Of a stretch of DNA of 45,736 bases, positions 30,460 through 38,503 are shown one piece after another. Source of the stretch: Butyricicoccus_A sp963601915 (lineage in GTDB: Bacteria > Bacillota > Clostridia > Oscillospirales > Butyricicoccaceae); contig CAVCGL010000019.1 in NCBI GenBank assembly GCA_963601915.1, positions 1 through 45,736 on the forward strand, given 5' to 3'. The notes under the pieces were generated by a model. That model was not told the origin of the DNA. It did not search any database and saw only the letters and a list, made by a program, of their open reading frames with translations. Each line of letters opens with the position of its first letter. Positions within the stretch are counted from its first letter, which is position 1. Both the position numbers and the translations under genes were made by a program.

Positions 30460-33087
30460 TCAGCCTTTCGCCGCGTACCAATCGTGACCAGAGGACACAT
30501 CGACAGTGAGTGGGGCTTGGAGCTGGCAGGCCGCTTCCATCTCTTCCTTCAGAATGCGCTCTGCCTGCTCTTTTTCGCGCTCCGGTGTCTCCAAAATGAG
30601 TTCGTCATGTACTTGCAGCACCAGTCTGCTCTGCATGTTTTCTTCCTTGAGCCTGCGATAGACACGCAGCATGGCAATTTTGATAATATCCGCCGCGGTG
30701 CCCTGAATCGGCGTATTGAGTGCCATGCGCTCGCCCAGCTTGCGAATGTTATTGTTTTTGGATTTCAGTTCCGGCAGCCAGCGCTTGCGTCCAAATCTCG
30801 TCTGAACAAAGCCTTCTTCCTTTGCCTGTTCCTTGATGCGCGACATATATTCACGCACGCCATGATATACCGACAAATATTTATTGATATATTCTGTTGC
30901 CGTCTTGACGGAAACGCCAATATCATTGGACAGCGAATATCCCGAAATACCATATACAATGCCAAAGTTTACCGCTTTGGACGAACGACGCATGGACGCC
31001 GTCACTTCCTCCATCGGTACATGGAATACCTGTGATGCCGTCATCGCGTGAATGTCTGTGCCGCTGCGAAACGCCTCTATCATGGTCTCGTCATTTGCTA
31101 TATCTGCGAGCACACGCAGTTCAATCTGCGAATAGTCCGCATCGACAAGCACACAGCCCTGTTTTGCCACAAACATATGCCGCAGCTCACTGCCGAGTTC
31201 CGTGCGAACCGGAATATTCTGCAAATTCGGATCGGTCGAGCTGAGCCGTCCGGTCGCTGTCACCATCTGTTGGAACGTCGAATGAATGCGTCCATCCGCT
31301 CCAATCACCTTGAGCAAACCGTCTACATATGTCGAGCGCAGTTTGGTCAACTGCCGATATTCAATCACCATGCCGACCATCGGATGATAGCCCTTGAGTG
31401 CTTCCAGCACCTCAATATTGGTTGAATATCCCGTTTTGGTCTTTTTAATCACCGGCAGCTCCAGCTCTTCAAACAAAATCTGTCCGAGCATCTTGGTGGA
31501 GTTGATGTTAAATTCCCGCCCAGCTTCTCGATAAATATCCGCCGTCAATGCATCAATACGCTGTGTCAGCGCATCGCCAAAGGTACGCAGGGCATCTGCA
31601 TCCGCTTGAAAACCATAAAACTGCATCGAGGCGAGCACGCCTTCCAGCGGCAGTTCAATGGTTTGATATAACTCATACATGCCTTGCTTTTTGATATTTC
31701 GCACAATTTCCTGCGCCATTTCCTGCACAGCGGCAGCGTGATCCGCCAGCGTGCGCAGTGCGTTTTCCCGTCCTCCTAGCGGAGAGAACGCGTCCTCTGC
31801 TTCATAATCAGAAATAGGTGCCAGCTCTTGATTTAAATACGCAAGTGCGACCTTTTCCAAACCATAGCTTGATTCAGACGGGTCAAGCAAATAGGCACCA
31901 AGCGCCGTATCGCAGACAAAATCTGTCGCTTCGATTCCCTCTTTGAGCAGCGCCAGCAAATACGGCTTCCCGTCGTGCACGGTCAGTGGATATTTTCCGG
32001 AAAACAGCTGCTGCAAGACTGTATGCCAGCCCTCTGTTCCTACTTGGTCGGCACACAGCAAATATGCTGTGTCCTCTGCGAGCACACACACCGCTTCCAG
32101 CGAATGCGGCGCTACAACAACCAGCTCCTGTTTGTCCGCAATCGCAGCAAATAATTCTGTGCTGCTGTGCAGTTCCTTGCGGATGATTTCTTTTTTGGGA
32201 ACAGCATCCTCTTCCGGTGCGTGCAGTCCCAATCGTGTAATATAATTTTTGAACTCTAACCGAGTAAACAGCCGGTACAGCGCCGCTTCATCCATGTGCA
32301 TTTCCGGTAGATCTGTCACGTTGCGTTCCAGCGGTACATCGCGCACGATGGTGACCAAATGAAGGCTCTGATCTGCCGCTTCCCTGCCGTCCAGCAATTT
32401 GGTTCTCTGTCCTTTTTTGATAAACGGATCATCAATATTGTCATAAACCGCCTGCACCGAACTGAATTTCTGAATCAGTCCCATCGCCGTCTTTTCTCCG
32501 ATGCCGGGCACGCCAAGAATATTATCCGAAGTATCACCCATGAGCGCTTTAAGATCAATCATATGAATGGGATCAAATCCATACTGCTCGCGAAAAACCT
32601 CTGTGGTATATTCGGTAATCGTCGTCTGACCTTTGCGTGTGATGGACAGCAGCACACTGGTTCCGCCGCCAATCAGCTGCAACGAGTCTTTATCTCCTGT
32701 GACAATTAAGCAGGTATCTCCGTTGTCATTTGCCTGTTGGCTCAGGGTTCCCAACAGATCATCCGCTTCAAATCCTGCCTTTTCCATATACGGAATCCCC
32801 ATCGCATCCAACACTTCGCGAATGAGCGGAAGCTGCTGCGCGAGTTCATCCGGCATACCCTTTCGCGTTCCCTTATAATCCGCATATTCTTTATGACGAA
32901 ATGTTTTTTCCCTGACGTCAAAGCATACAACAATGCGGTCCGGCTTGTGCTCGTCCTGTAATTTGAACAGCGTGGATAAAAAGCCATATACGGCATTTGT
33001 AAACAATCCTTCGTGGTTGGTCAGCAACCGCACACCATAAAAGGCGCGATTGAGTATGCTGTTGCCATCTATTGCCATCAGCTTCAT
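30460..33087 (-). CDS. polA: DNA polymerase I
   Basis: An 875-residue Pol I for repair and Okazaki-fragment processing. The 5'-nuclease domain (about 1-290) shows MAIDGNSILNRAFYG, GFEADDLLGTLSQQA and LMGDTSDNILGVPGIGEKTA. The middle domain (about 300-480) lacks the DxE metal motif of proofreading exonucleases, as in many Firmicutes. The polymerase domain carries DADYSQIELRVLA, SSKAVNFGIVYGISGYSLS, TRFGRKRWLPEL and LVLQVHDELILE. GGAGG 7 nt before the ATG at 33087. First gene of a four-gene leftward operon. Confidence 0.97.
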   Translation of the reverse strand: MKLMAIDGNSILNRAFYGVRLLTNHEGLFTNAVYGFLSTLFKLQDEHKPDRIVVCFDVREKTFRHKEYADYKGTRKGMPDELAQQLPLIREVLDAMGIPYMEKAGFEADDLLGTLSQQANDNGDTCLIVTGDKDSLQLIGGGTSVLLSITRKGQTTITEYTTEVFREQYGFDPIHMIDLKALMGDTSDNILGVPGIGEKTAMGLIQKFSSVQAVYDNIDDPFIKKGQRTKLLDGREAADQSLHLVTIVRDVPLERNVTDLPEMHMDEAALYRLFTRLEFKNYITRLGLHAPEEDAVPKKEIIRKELHSSTELFAAIADKQELVVVAPHSLEAVCVLAEDTAYLLCADQVGTEGWHTVLQQLFSGKYPLTVHDGKPYLLALLKEGIEATDFVCDTALGAYLLDPSESSYGLEKVALAYLNQELAPISDYEAEDAFSPLGGRENALRTLADHAAAVQEMAQEIVRNIKKQGMYELYQTIELPLEGVLASMQFYGFQADADALRTFGDALTQRIDALTADIYREAGREFNINSTKMLGQILFEELELPVIKKTKTGYSTNIEVLEALKGYHPMVGMVIEYRQLTKLRSTYVDGLLKVIGADGRIHSTFQQMVTATGRLSSTDPNLQNIPVRTELGSELRHMFVAKQGCVLVDADYSQIELRVLADIANDETMIEAFRSGTDIHAMTASQVFHVPMEEVTASMRRSSKAVNFGIVYGISGYSLSNDIGVSVKTATEYINKYLSVYHGVREYMSRIKEQAKEEGFVQTRFGRKRWLPELKSKNNNIRKLGERMALNTPIQGTAADIIKIAMLRVYRRLKEENMQSRLVLQVHDELILETPEREKEQAERILKEEMEAACQLQAPLTVDVSSGHDWYAAKG

Positions 33088-33162
33088 TGCATGTCCTCCA
33101 TTCATTTCCTAATTGTTTATTATACCATGAATACACAAGAATTTACTAGAGGATACAAAGGA

Positions 33163-33195
33163 AAAAAGGACAGTTCAACTGTGAACTGTCCTTTT
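33163..33195. terminator. Bidirectional hairpin upstream of polA
   Basis: AAAAGGACAGTTCA/TGAACTGTCCTTTT, 13-14 bp with tetraloop; T runs on both strands. It insulates polA from the small-peptide locus. Confidence 0.8.
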
Positions 33196-33198
33196 CTG

Positions 33199-33226
33199 TT
33201 GATATTTGGAAATGGTTTGGTATAAT
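33199..33226 (+). promoter_or_regulatory. Sense promoter of peptide gene 1
   Basis: TTGATA, 16-bp spacer, TATAAT (33221-33226); transcript expected to start near 33233. Confidence 0.8.
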
Positions 33227-33281
33227 AGTTCTGTTACCGCTCCAATCTGGCGCAATCCGTGACAGAGAGGAGGTGTTCTGA

Positions 33282-33368
33282 ATGGAAAGCATTTCTACCT
33301 TCATTCTTTCCGTTGTGGCAGGTGTAGCCAGCCACTACATATGCAAATGGTTAGACGGAAAGAAATAA
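33282..33368 (+). CDS. 28-residue hydrophobic peptide, putative type I toxin, copy 1
   Basis: MESISTFILSVVAGVASHYI plus CKWLDGKK: a single membrane helix with a short charged C-terminal tail containing KWLDG. This shape is common to Fst/Ldr-like type I toxins (hydrophobic helix, polar tail) and I recall similar KWLDG peptides in Clostridia. GAGGAGGTG lies 6 nt before the ATG. It has its own promoter 60 bp upstream and a strong terminator stem downstream. A convergent promoter on the other strand at 33494-33522 would make an antisense RNA. Toxicity is not shown by sequence; a membrane-acting toxin is the best guess. Confidence 0.75.
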   Translation: MESISTFILSVVAGVASHYICKWLDGKK

Positions 33369-33399
33369 ATCCGGTAACTAACCTTGGTTGACTACTCCA

Positions 33400-33487
33400 C
33401 AAAAGTAGCAGAAACCCCTAGCAGTCGCAACCTGCTAGGGGTTTCGTTCTGTTGTTCTAAACGGCAATACATTTCTACCTTCTGCCT
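33400..33487 (-). ncRNA. Putative antisense RNA (antitoxin), copy 1
   Basis: Predicted from a consensus promoter on the minus strand (33494-33522) to the shared hairpin (33411-33445). Near its 5' end it contains GAAGGTAGAAATG (33482-33470), the exact complement of toxin codons 3-7 (33290-33302). Further on it contains complements of GTTCTGTT (33446-33453), present in the toxin leader at 33228-33235, and of GTTCTG, present between the ribosome binding site and the start codon at 33275-33280. This is the layout of Fst/par antisense RNA. Confidence 0.65.
33411..33445. terminator. Shared hairpin of the convergent transcripts, copy 1
   Basis: Perfect 14-bp stem GAAACCCCTAGCAG/CTGCTAGGGGTTTC with a 7-nt loop; T-rich on both sides. 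Both sense and antisense transcripts would end here. Confidence 0.8.
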
Positions 33488-33493
33488 ATTTGT

Positions 33494-33522
33494 AGTATAG
33501 CATTCTCGCTTCGCTTCGTCAA
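33494..33522 (-). promoter_or_regulatory. Antisense promoter, copy 1
   Basis: Minus strand TTGACG (33522-33517), 17-bp spacer, TATACT (33499-33494). Confidence 0.8.
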
Positions 33523-33544
33523 GCAATGCTGTATGCATTCTCTG

Positions 33545-33572
33545 TTGATATTTGGAAATGTTTTGGTATAAT
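33545..33572 (+). promoter_or_regulatory. Sense promoter of peptide gene 2
   Basis: TTGATA, 16-bp spacer with the single G-to-T difference, TATAAT (33567-33572). Confidence 0.8.
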
Positions 33573-33627
33573 AGTTCTGTTACCGCTCCAATCTGGCGCA
33601 ATCCGTGACAGAGAGGAGGTGTTCTGA

Positions 33628-33714
33628 ATGGAAAGCATTTCTACCTTCATTCTTTCCGTTGTGGCAGGTGTAGCCAGCCACTACATATGCAAATGGTTAG
33701 ACGGAAAGAAATAA
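33628..33714 (+). CDS. 28-residue hydrophobic peptide, putative type I toxin, copy 2
   Basis: The product is identical to that of 33282-33368, and leader, ribosome binding site (GAGGAGGTG) and terminator are identical too. Only the antisense side differs: its promoter (33837-33865) is again consensus, but the antisense 5' end has another sequence. Because both toxin mRNAs are the same, the antisense RNA of copy 1 could also silence this copy in trans. Confidence 0.75.
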   Translation: MESISTFILSVVAGVASHYICKWLDGKK

Positions 33715-33745
33715 ATCCGGTAACTAACCTTGGTTGACTACTCCA

Positions 33746-33830
33746 CAAAAGTAGCAGAAACCCCTAGCAGTCGCAACCTGCTAGGGGTTTCGCTTTGTGT
33801 CTTTTCCAGTTGATGATTTCCTCATTCATC
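33746..33830 (-). ncRNA. Putative antisense RNA, copy 2
   Basis: Runs from a consensus minus-strand promoter (33837-33865) into the shared hairpin (33757-33791). Its 5' part (33793-33830) is unlike that of copy 1, lacks the 13-nt complement to the toxin reading frame and could fold on itself (TGATGA ... TCATCA). It overlaps its own toxin mRNA only in the terminator. Confidence 0.5.
33757..33791. terminator. Shared hairpin of the convergent transcripts, copy 2
   Basis: Identical to 33411-33445. Confidence 0.8.
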
Positions 33831-33836
33831 AGCTAT

Positions 33837-33865
33837 ATTATAGCACGGCAATATTTCTCCGTCAA
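33837..33865 (-). promoter_or_regulatory. Antisense promoter, copy 2
   Basis: Minus strand TTGACG (33865-33860), 17-bp spacer, TATAAT (33842-33837). The same architecture as copy 1 with a better -10 box. Confidence 0.8.
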
Positions 33866-33950
33866 GCCATGCCGCGTTTTTCTTCTTCGTTGACGTCACC
33901 TACAAAAATCGTTTATAATACAACTATCCTCATGAAAAGAAGGTGAAATT

Positions 33951-35738
33951 TTGTCGCTTTCTCGCTTCATTCGACTGTACGCCATACCATGGCTTGCGTA
34001 TTTTGCACCAGAGATATTTTTGCTGTATATCTCCGGTACAACAGCGGTTTTACCGCTTTTCCATTCTGCCGTCTGGGCGGCAATCTGCACAGCATTGGTA
34101 TCTCTGCTCCCGCAGCAAGCCGCCCGCCTGTCCGGCACGGCCATCGGCCTGCTTGCCATCGTATATTCTTTGGTACAAGCCGGATATTATTGCATTTTTC
34201 AACGATTTTTATGGCTGCGTGATCTCGCTTACCTGCGCGATGGCGCAGCGTTTGCCAACTCCCTGTTTTCGTATCTGTCCATAGGGTTTCTCATCGGTGC
34301 CGCCGGTATGCTGCTTTTCCTCGCACTGTCGTGCTGTGTGCGTCCACGCACGCAGCCTTCTCGCGCACGTACCCTGTGTATCTGCTTCGGCGCATTGACC
34401 GCTGCTTCGCTGCTGTCATATCAAACGCCAGCGAATACCTCTTACGACGCCTACAGCGTATATCAATCAAACGAACTGTATCAAACCGCTTTCTATGACG
34501 TCTCAGCCCACTTTCTCGAGCCAATGCTCTGCGATTCTGATGCACAGCAAGGGCAAGCGCGCGCCGAGGTCTCTGCCTATCTCAATGCATACGGCAGCTC
34601 CGGGTCAGCCAACGAGATGACGGGGATATTGCGCGGCAAAAATGTGATTCTTGTCCTGATGGAAAGTGCCGATGATTGGACGATTACCCCAGATTCTACG
34701 CCGACAATCACGCGTCTGATGCAGGAGGGCATACAATTTACCAATTTCTATACGCCGTTATATGGCAGTGCCCGCACATTTAATTCAGAATTTGCGATGA
34801 ACACCGGCATCTTCTCTCCGACTGATGGAAAACTCGTCACAGCCTATCAGGAAAATGATTTTTCCGAAAGCTTGCCGAGCCGGTTCCGTGCCAGCGGCTA
34901 CACCGCCAATGCATTCCATTACAACAGACCATCCTTTTACAGTCGCGGTGTCATGGATCCTGCCATGGGGTATGAGCAGTACATCAGCTATATGGATTAC
35001 ACAGACAATCCTTTTTCCGACGAACTATACGAGGACAGCTTTGTCCTAACAAATTCCGCGCTCAAAAACAAACTATTGCCCACAGACCAACCGTTTTTTC
35101 ACTTCGTCATCTCCCGCAACGCACATATGCCGTATGGAGACGGCGATTCTGTCGGAACATATGCCATGCAAAAATATCCGCAGTACGCCAATTGTGACAG
35201 CTGCTCGGAAGTTAACTATTATTACGCAAAGATCCGATTGTTGGATGACTTTTTTGCGCAGCTGCTGCAAGAGCTTGCGCAGCGAGACTTGCTGCAAAAC
35301 ACCGTCATTGTCGGCGTAACCGATCACTACGCCTACACCATGACCGATCAGCAGCGCGTGCGAGAGCTATCTCAGGTAGACACCGATTTGCTTTTAGAGC
35401 GCACGCCGTGCTTTATCTGGTCCGCCGACATGCAGCCAATGACGATTACTAAAACATGCAATACCACAGATTTAGCGCCAACACTGCTCAATCTATTCGG
35501 CATGGACAGCTCCGGTTATCTCGGCCACGATATTTTCGATCGTACTTACGCGGGCTATGCCATTTTCAGCGACGGCAGTTGGATCACAGACAACGCCGTG
35601 TATCAGCACGGCTCTGTTGTGTATCAATTCCCCCAGCACACCATTTCACAGACCGAAATCACAGCTATGAACGCGCTGACTGCTCGTTATCTCACAGCAA
35701 ACAATCAAATCTTGTCTGGCGATTATTATCATCGCTGA
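33951..35738 (+). CDS. LTA-synthase-like membrane sulfatase family protein
   Basis: A 595-residue enzyme of the LtaS/phosphoglycerol transferase type. About five N-terminal membrane helices (1-160) precede an extracellular alkaline-phosphatase-fold domain. E238 in NVILVLMESADDW and the nucleophile T276 in YGSARTFNSEFAMNTG are the metal-site residues; later VGVTDHYAY gives the Asp/His pair and TTDLAPTLLNLFGM the family ending. The start is TTG at 33951 with AAGGTG about 7 nt upstream. It should add glycerol phosphate or a related group from a lipid to a cell-surface polymer. It ends at a bidirectional terminator facing spo0A. Confidence 0.88.
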   Translation: MSLSRFIRLYAIPWLAYFAPEIFLLYISGTTAVLPLFHSAVWAAICTALVSLLPQQAARLSGTAIGLLAIVYSLVQAGYYCIFQRFLWLRDLAYLRDGAAFANSLFSYLSIGFLIGAAGMLLFLALSCCVRPRTQPSRARTLCICFGALTAASLLSYQTPANTSYDAYSVYQSNELYQTAFYDVSAHFLEPMLCDSDAQQGQARAEVSAYLNAYGSSGSANEMTGILRGKNVILVLMESADDWTITPDSTPTITRLMQEGIQFTNFYTPLYGSARTFNSEFAMNTGIFSPTDGKLVTAYQENDFSESLPSRFRASGYTANAFHYNRPSFYSRGVMDPAMGYEQYISYMDYTDNPFSDELYEDSFVLTNSALKNKLLPTDQPFFHFVISRNAHMPYGDGDSVGTYAMQKYPQYANCDSCSEVNYYYAKIRLLDDFFAQLLQELAQRDLLQNTVIVGVTDHYAYTMTDQQRVRELSQVDTDLLLERTPCFIWSADMQPMTITKTCNTTDLAPTLLNLFGMDSSGYLGHDIFDRTYAGYAIFSDGSWITDNAVYQHGSVVYQFPQHTISQTEITAMNALTARYLTANNQILSGDYYHR

Positions 35739-35742
35739 CTGG

Positions 35743-35774
35743 GAGCCGAAGAACCTTTCTTCTTCGGCTCTTTT
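35743..35774. terminator. Bidirectional terminator between the LtaS-like gene and spo0A
   Basis: 11-bp stem GAGCCGAAGAA/TTCTTCGGCTC with T-rich tails. Confidence 0.85.
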
Positions 35775-35777
35775 CTT

Positions 35778-36554
35778 TTAGCCGATTTTCAGCTCCAACC
35801 GCAGACGATCCGCAACCATCGAAATAAATTCACTGTTTGTCGGTTTTCCCTTTGTGCCGGACACGGTAAATCCAAAATACTCCTGTAGCGTATCCACATC
35901 GCCGCGATCCCAGGCAACTTCAATAGCATGCCGAATCGCGCGTTCTACACGAGAAGAGGTTGTTTTGAATTTTTTTGCGACAGTCGGGTATAATACCTTT
36001 GTAATCGCATTGATGGCCTCCATATCATGAATCGTCATAATGATAGCCTCGCGCAAATACTGGTATCCCTTAATATGTGCTGGCACGCCGATTTGATGAA
36101 TGATGTCCGTCACGCGCATTTCAATTTCCAGTTCTTCATTTGGCACGCGCACAGCGGCAGTGCGCAGATAGCCCCGCTGTCCGCCATACCGGCACACGCG
36201 CTGTACCAGAGCATGCAGCTCGATCGGCTTGCGCAGATAAAAGCTGACCCCCAGCGCATTGCATTCCTCCATGGTTTCCTGCGATGCAAAGCTGCTCAGC
36301 ACAAAGATGACCGGCATCTTTGCCGGTGACGCGTCATTGAGCTCGCGCAAAACCAGCAAGCCATCTACCCCCGGCAAAATCAGATCTATCAGCACAACAT
36401 CCGGTGCATCCTCTACGATGTGCTGCACCAGCCCATTTCCGTCCGCATATGTCCCAATGACTTCAATCCGCTCATCAGCACACAACGTTTCCCGCAGCAC
36501 GGCGCGAAATTCCTTATCTTCATCAGCGATCAATACACGAATCCTGTTCTCCAT
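35778..36554 (-). CDS. spo0A: Sporulation master regulator Spo0A
   Basis: A 258-residue response regulator. Receiver domain (1-125) with the acid pocket D11-E12-D13, phospho-acceptor D57 (DVVLIDLILPG) and the switch lysine in YLRKPIE. The C-terminal Spo0A DNA-binding domain carries the near-invariant blocks HQIGVPAHIKGYQYLREAI, LYPTVAKKFKTTSSRVERAIRHAIEVAWDRG and GKPTNSEFI. Phosphorylated Spo0A starts sporulation. Gene order spoIVB then spo0A is the classical one. No good TGTCGAA box stands out upstream. Confidence 0.98.
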   Translation of the reverse strand: MENRIRVLIADEDKEFRAVLRETLCADERIEVIGTYADGNGLVQHIVEDAPDVVLIDLILPGVDGLLVLRELNDASPAKMPVIFVLSSFASQETMEECNALGVSFYLRKPIELHALVQRVCRYGGQRGYLRTAAVRVPNEELEIEMRVTDIIHQIGVPAHIKGYQYLREAIIMTIHDMEAINAITKVLYPTVAKKFKTTSSRVERAIRHAIEVAWDRGDVDTLQEYFGFTVSGTKGKPTNSEFISMVADRLRLELKIG

Positions 36555-36865
36555 GTTATCATTCCCTGCCTTCCAGCATTTTCGTTAGAATTTACCGTTT
36601 TCCGGCGGTATCAGCGTATCACATTTTCGCAGAAAAGACAATGAATTTTACTCATTTCTTCATAAAAACATTTCGCCCATTTTCAACATATACGCAGAAA
36701 ATTAGCGATATTCTCAGTCGATTTTTCATTTTATTTCAAAATCTGCGAATATTTTCGCGCATGTATTAAGATTTAGTATATACGGATATAATCATATTTT
36801 TTCAAGATTCAATATAGACAGCATTCGAGGCGCAGCTATAAGCGCTGCGCCTCGATTTTTTCTAT
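36555..36865. other. spoIVB-spo0A intergenic region
   Basis: About 310 AT-rich bases, presumably carrying the spo0A promoters. A hairpin CGAGGCGCAGC/GCTGCGCCTCG at 36826-36861 lies just after the spoIVB stop; its T run is on the plus strand, so on the minus strand it is a stem without a good tail. TGTTGAA on the minus strand near 36685 is one base from a Spo0A box; not convincing. Confidence 0.4.
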
Positions 36866-37864
36866 TTATCCCGCCGCATCAAGCATATTGTTGATGAGAA
36901 CGCCATACCCACGATCCGGATGATTGACAAGCACATGGGTGACAGCGCCGATCAGCTTGCCATCCTGCATAATTGGCGATCCTGACATTCCCGGCACGAT
37001 GCCGCCGGTCGTTTCCAGCAATGTCTCATCTGTCACGCGCAGGGACAAATTTCGGTAATCCGAAGCGTCCGGCGCAACTTTTTCAATAGAAATGGTATAG
37101 CGTTTCGGCTGTGCACCGGCAACACAGGAGAGAATCTCCGCATCGCCCGTGTGCACCTCTTCCGGTTCCGCGGTAGAGACAACCGGTTGTCCTGCATACA
37201 GGCTCGTGTCTGTCAGCGTACCAAAAATACCGCGCGCCGTATTGTCTTCTAATTTTCCCAATTCTGTTGAAAAATCATACGTGCCAATCAACTCTCCCGG
37301 ATTTCCTGCCGTCCCCATTTCGACACGAACCACCTGTGCCGGAATAATGGAACCGGTCTCCAATGGCAGGCGGGCGCCGCTGTCAACATCCGTAATCGGA
37401 TGTCCCAACGCGCCAAAATCGCCATTTTTCGGATCGACATACGTGAGCGTTCCAATTCCCGCCATGCTGTCCCGAATCAGCAGTCCAATCTGGTATCCAT
37501 CGCCGGATGTGCTCTGTACCGGCTGCACAGAGACCGAAATGTTTGTCTCTCCGCGCAAGCCAACAAGCTCCACCGGCTTTCCTTCACTGTTGTGCACGAT
37601 GTCTGCCAATGTTTCACTGGAATCAATCGCCATACCATTTGCCGACTGCAAAATATCTCCCGTTTCCAGTCCAGCCTCCTCTCCTGGGCACAAACCTCCC
37701 GCCGGTGTATCAATCTCTGTCATGCCGGAGACAACCACGCCTTCCGCCGTCATCCGAACGCCCGCCGGAATCCCCAAGGGAATCACATCTGCCGCCTGTG
37801 CCGTGCACGAAATCAGCAATACTGCTGCCAACACACCGCACCAACACGTCTTCCGTCTGTTCAT
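36866..37864 (-). CDS. spoIVB: SpoIVB serine peptidase
   Basis: A 332-residue S55-family protease that signals from the forespore by cleaving SpoIVFA so that sigma-K is activated. A signal/membrane helix (VLAAVLLISCTAQA) is followed by a PDZ domain (CPGEEAGLETGDILQSANGMAI, about 59-115) and the S55 domain with the catalytic His in FGALGHPITDVDSG (H155) and Ser in PGMSGSPIMQDG (S294), followed by GAVTHVLVNHPDRGYGVL. Shorter than the ~425 aa Bacillus enzyme, mostly at the N-terminus. Upstream neighbour of spo0A as usual. Confidence 0.95.
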   Translation of the reverse strand: MNRRKTCWCGVLAAVLLISCTAQAADVIPLGIPAGVRMTAEGVVVSGMTEIDTPAGGLCPGEEAGLETGDILQSANGMAIDSSETLADIVHNSEGKPVELVGLRGETNISVSVQPVQSTSGDGYQIGLLIRDSMAGIGTLTYVDPKNGDFGALGHPITDVDSGARLPLETGSIIPAQVVRVEMGTAGNPGELIGTYDFSTELGKLEDNTARGIFGTLTDTSLYAGQPVVSTAEPEEVHTGDAEILSCVAGAQPKRYTISIEKVAPDASDYRNLSLRVTDETLLETTGGIVPGMSGSPIMQDGKLIGAVTHVLVNHPDRGYGVLINNMLDAAG

Positions 37865-38033
37865 CGCATCCTCTCCCTTCTTTTTTATATTTTCCGCCGT
37901 ACCGAAAAACTATCCGTATCGATGTCTGGTGGAATGCCCACAGATTTCTTCAATCAAAGCACGTTCGGATATTGAACCAATTTTTAATTTATGGTATAGT
38001 ACAAGCAGAACATTTGTTTGGGGAGAGTTTGTT

Positions 38034-38426
38034 ATGCGAGTTGCCATTGTCGGTTCCCGTTCTGTGACCAAAGATGCCTATCCAATTTTGGAGCGGTATA
38101 TGCCGCGTGGAACCAGTGAAATTGTATCCGGCGGTGCAGACGGTGCTGATGAATTGGCGGAGGAATACGCTCGCCGCAATCGTCTGCCGATCAAAATTTT
38201 CCGTCCGGACTATCAGACCCATCACAAGTCTGCGCCATTGCAGCGCAATTTATCCATTATTCGGTACAGCGATGCTGTGCTCGTCTTATGGGACGGAAAA
38301 TCACGCGGCGCGGCGCATGTCATCGTCAATTGCGTGCATGAATACACACCGGTACATGTCCTGCTCATCCGAGACGGAAAACTCGTTAAAACATTATTCG
38401 GGCAGGATGATGGCTGGCTGCTATAA
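38034..38426 (+). CDS. SLOG-family (DUF2493/YspA-like) protein
   Basis: A 130-residue single-domain SLOG protein. MRVAIVGSRSVT gives the first strand and loop, EIVSGGADGADELAEEYARRN the conserved GGxxGxD block (about residues 29-49), and LIRYSDAVLVLWDGKSRGAAHVI the second ligand-contact region. These proteins resemble the DprA/LOG nucleotide-binding fold. Some phage-linked relatives belong to signalling systems, but here there is no effector next door. GGGGAGAG precedes the ATG. Separate transcript, convergent with the reductase gene. Confidence 0.78.
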   Translation: MRVAIVGSRSVTKDAYPILERYMPRGTSEIVSGGADGADELAEEYARRNRLPIKIFRPDYQTHHKSAPLQRNLSIIRYSDAVLVLWDGKSRGAAHVIVNCVHEYTPVHVLLIRDGKLVKTLFGQDDGWLL

Positions 38427-38449
38427 TTTCATTCTATTTTTTGCCAAAA

Positions 38450-38483
38450 AAACGGACAGAAGCATCACGCCTCTGTCCGTTTT
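38450..38483 (-). terminator. Terminator of the reductase gene
   Basis: AAACGGACAGA.GC/GC.TCTGTCCGTTT with a seven-base T run on the minus strand. Confidence 0.88.
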
Positions 38484-38503
38484 GTGTTGATTGGAATCTA
38501 CTG

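Larger units (their letters stand above)
33195..33446 (+). repeat. 252-bp direct repeat, copy 1
   Basis: Identical to 33541-33792 except one base (G in copy 1, T in copy 2, inside the sense promoter spacer). It spans the sense promoter, peptide gene and terminator, but not the antisense promoter. Offset 346 bp. Confidence 0.95.
33541..33792 (+). repeat. 252-bp direct repeat, copy 2
   Basis: Second copy of the cassette, one mismatch from copy 1. The near identity next to fully different flanks suggests recent duplication or gene conversion. Confidence 0.95.

Noticed and set aside
33392..33601. 69-codon minus-strand frame between the two toxin cassettes
   Set aside because: It runs through the terminator stem and promoter regions, has no ribosome binding site, and copy 2 lacks an equivalent.
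36680..36690. TGTTGAA on the minus strand as a Spo0A box before spo0A
   Set aside because: One mismatch in a 7-base motif in AT-rich sequence is expected by chance.
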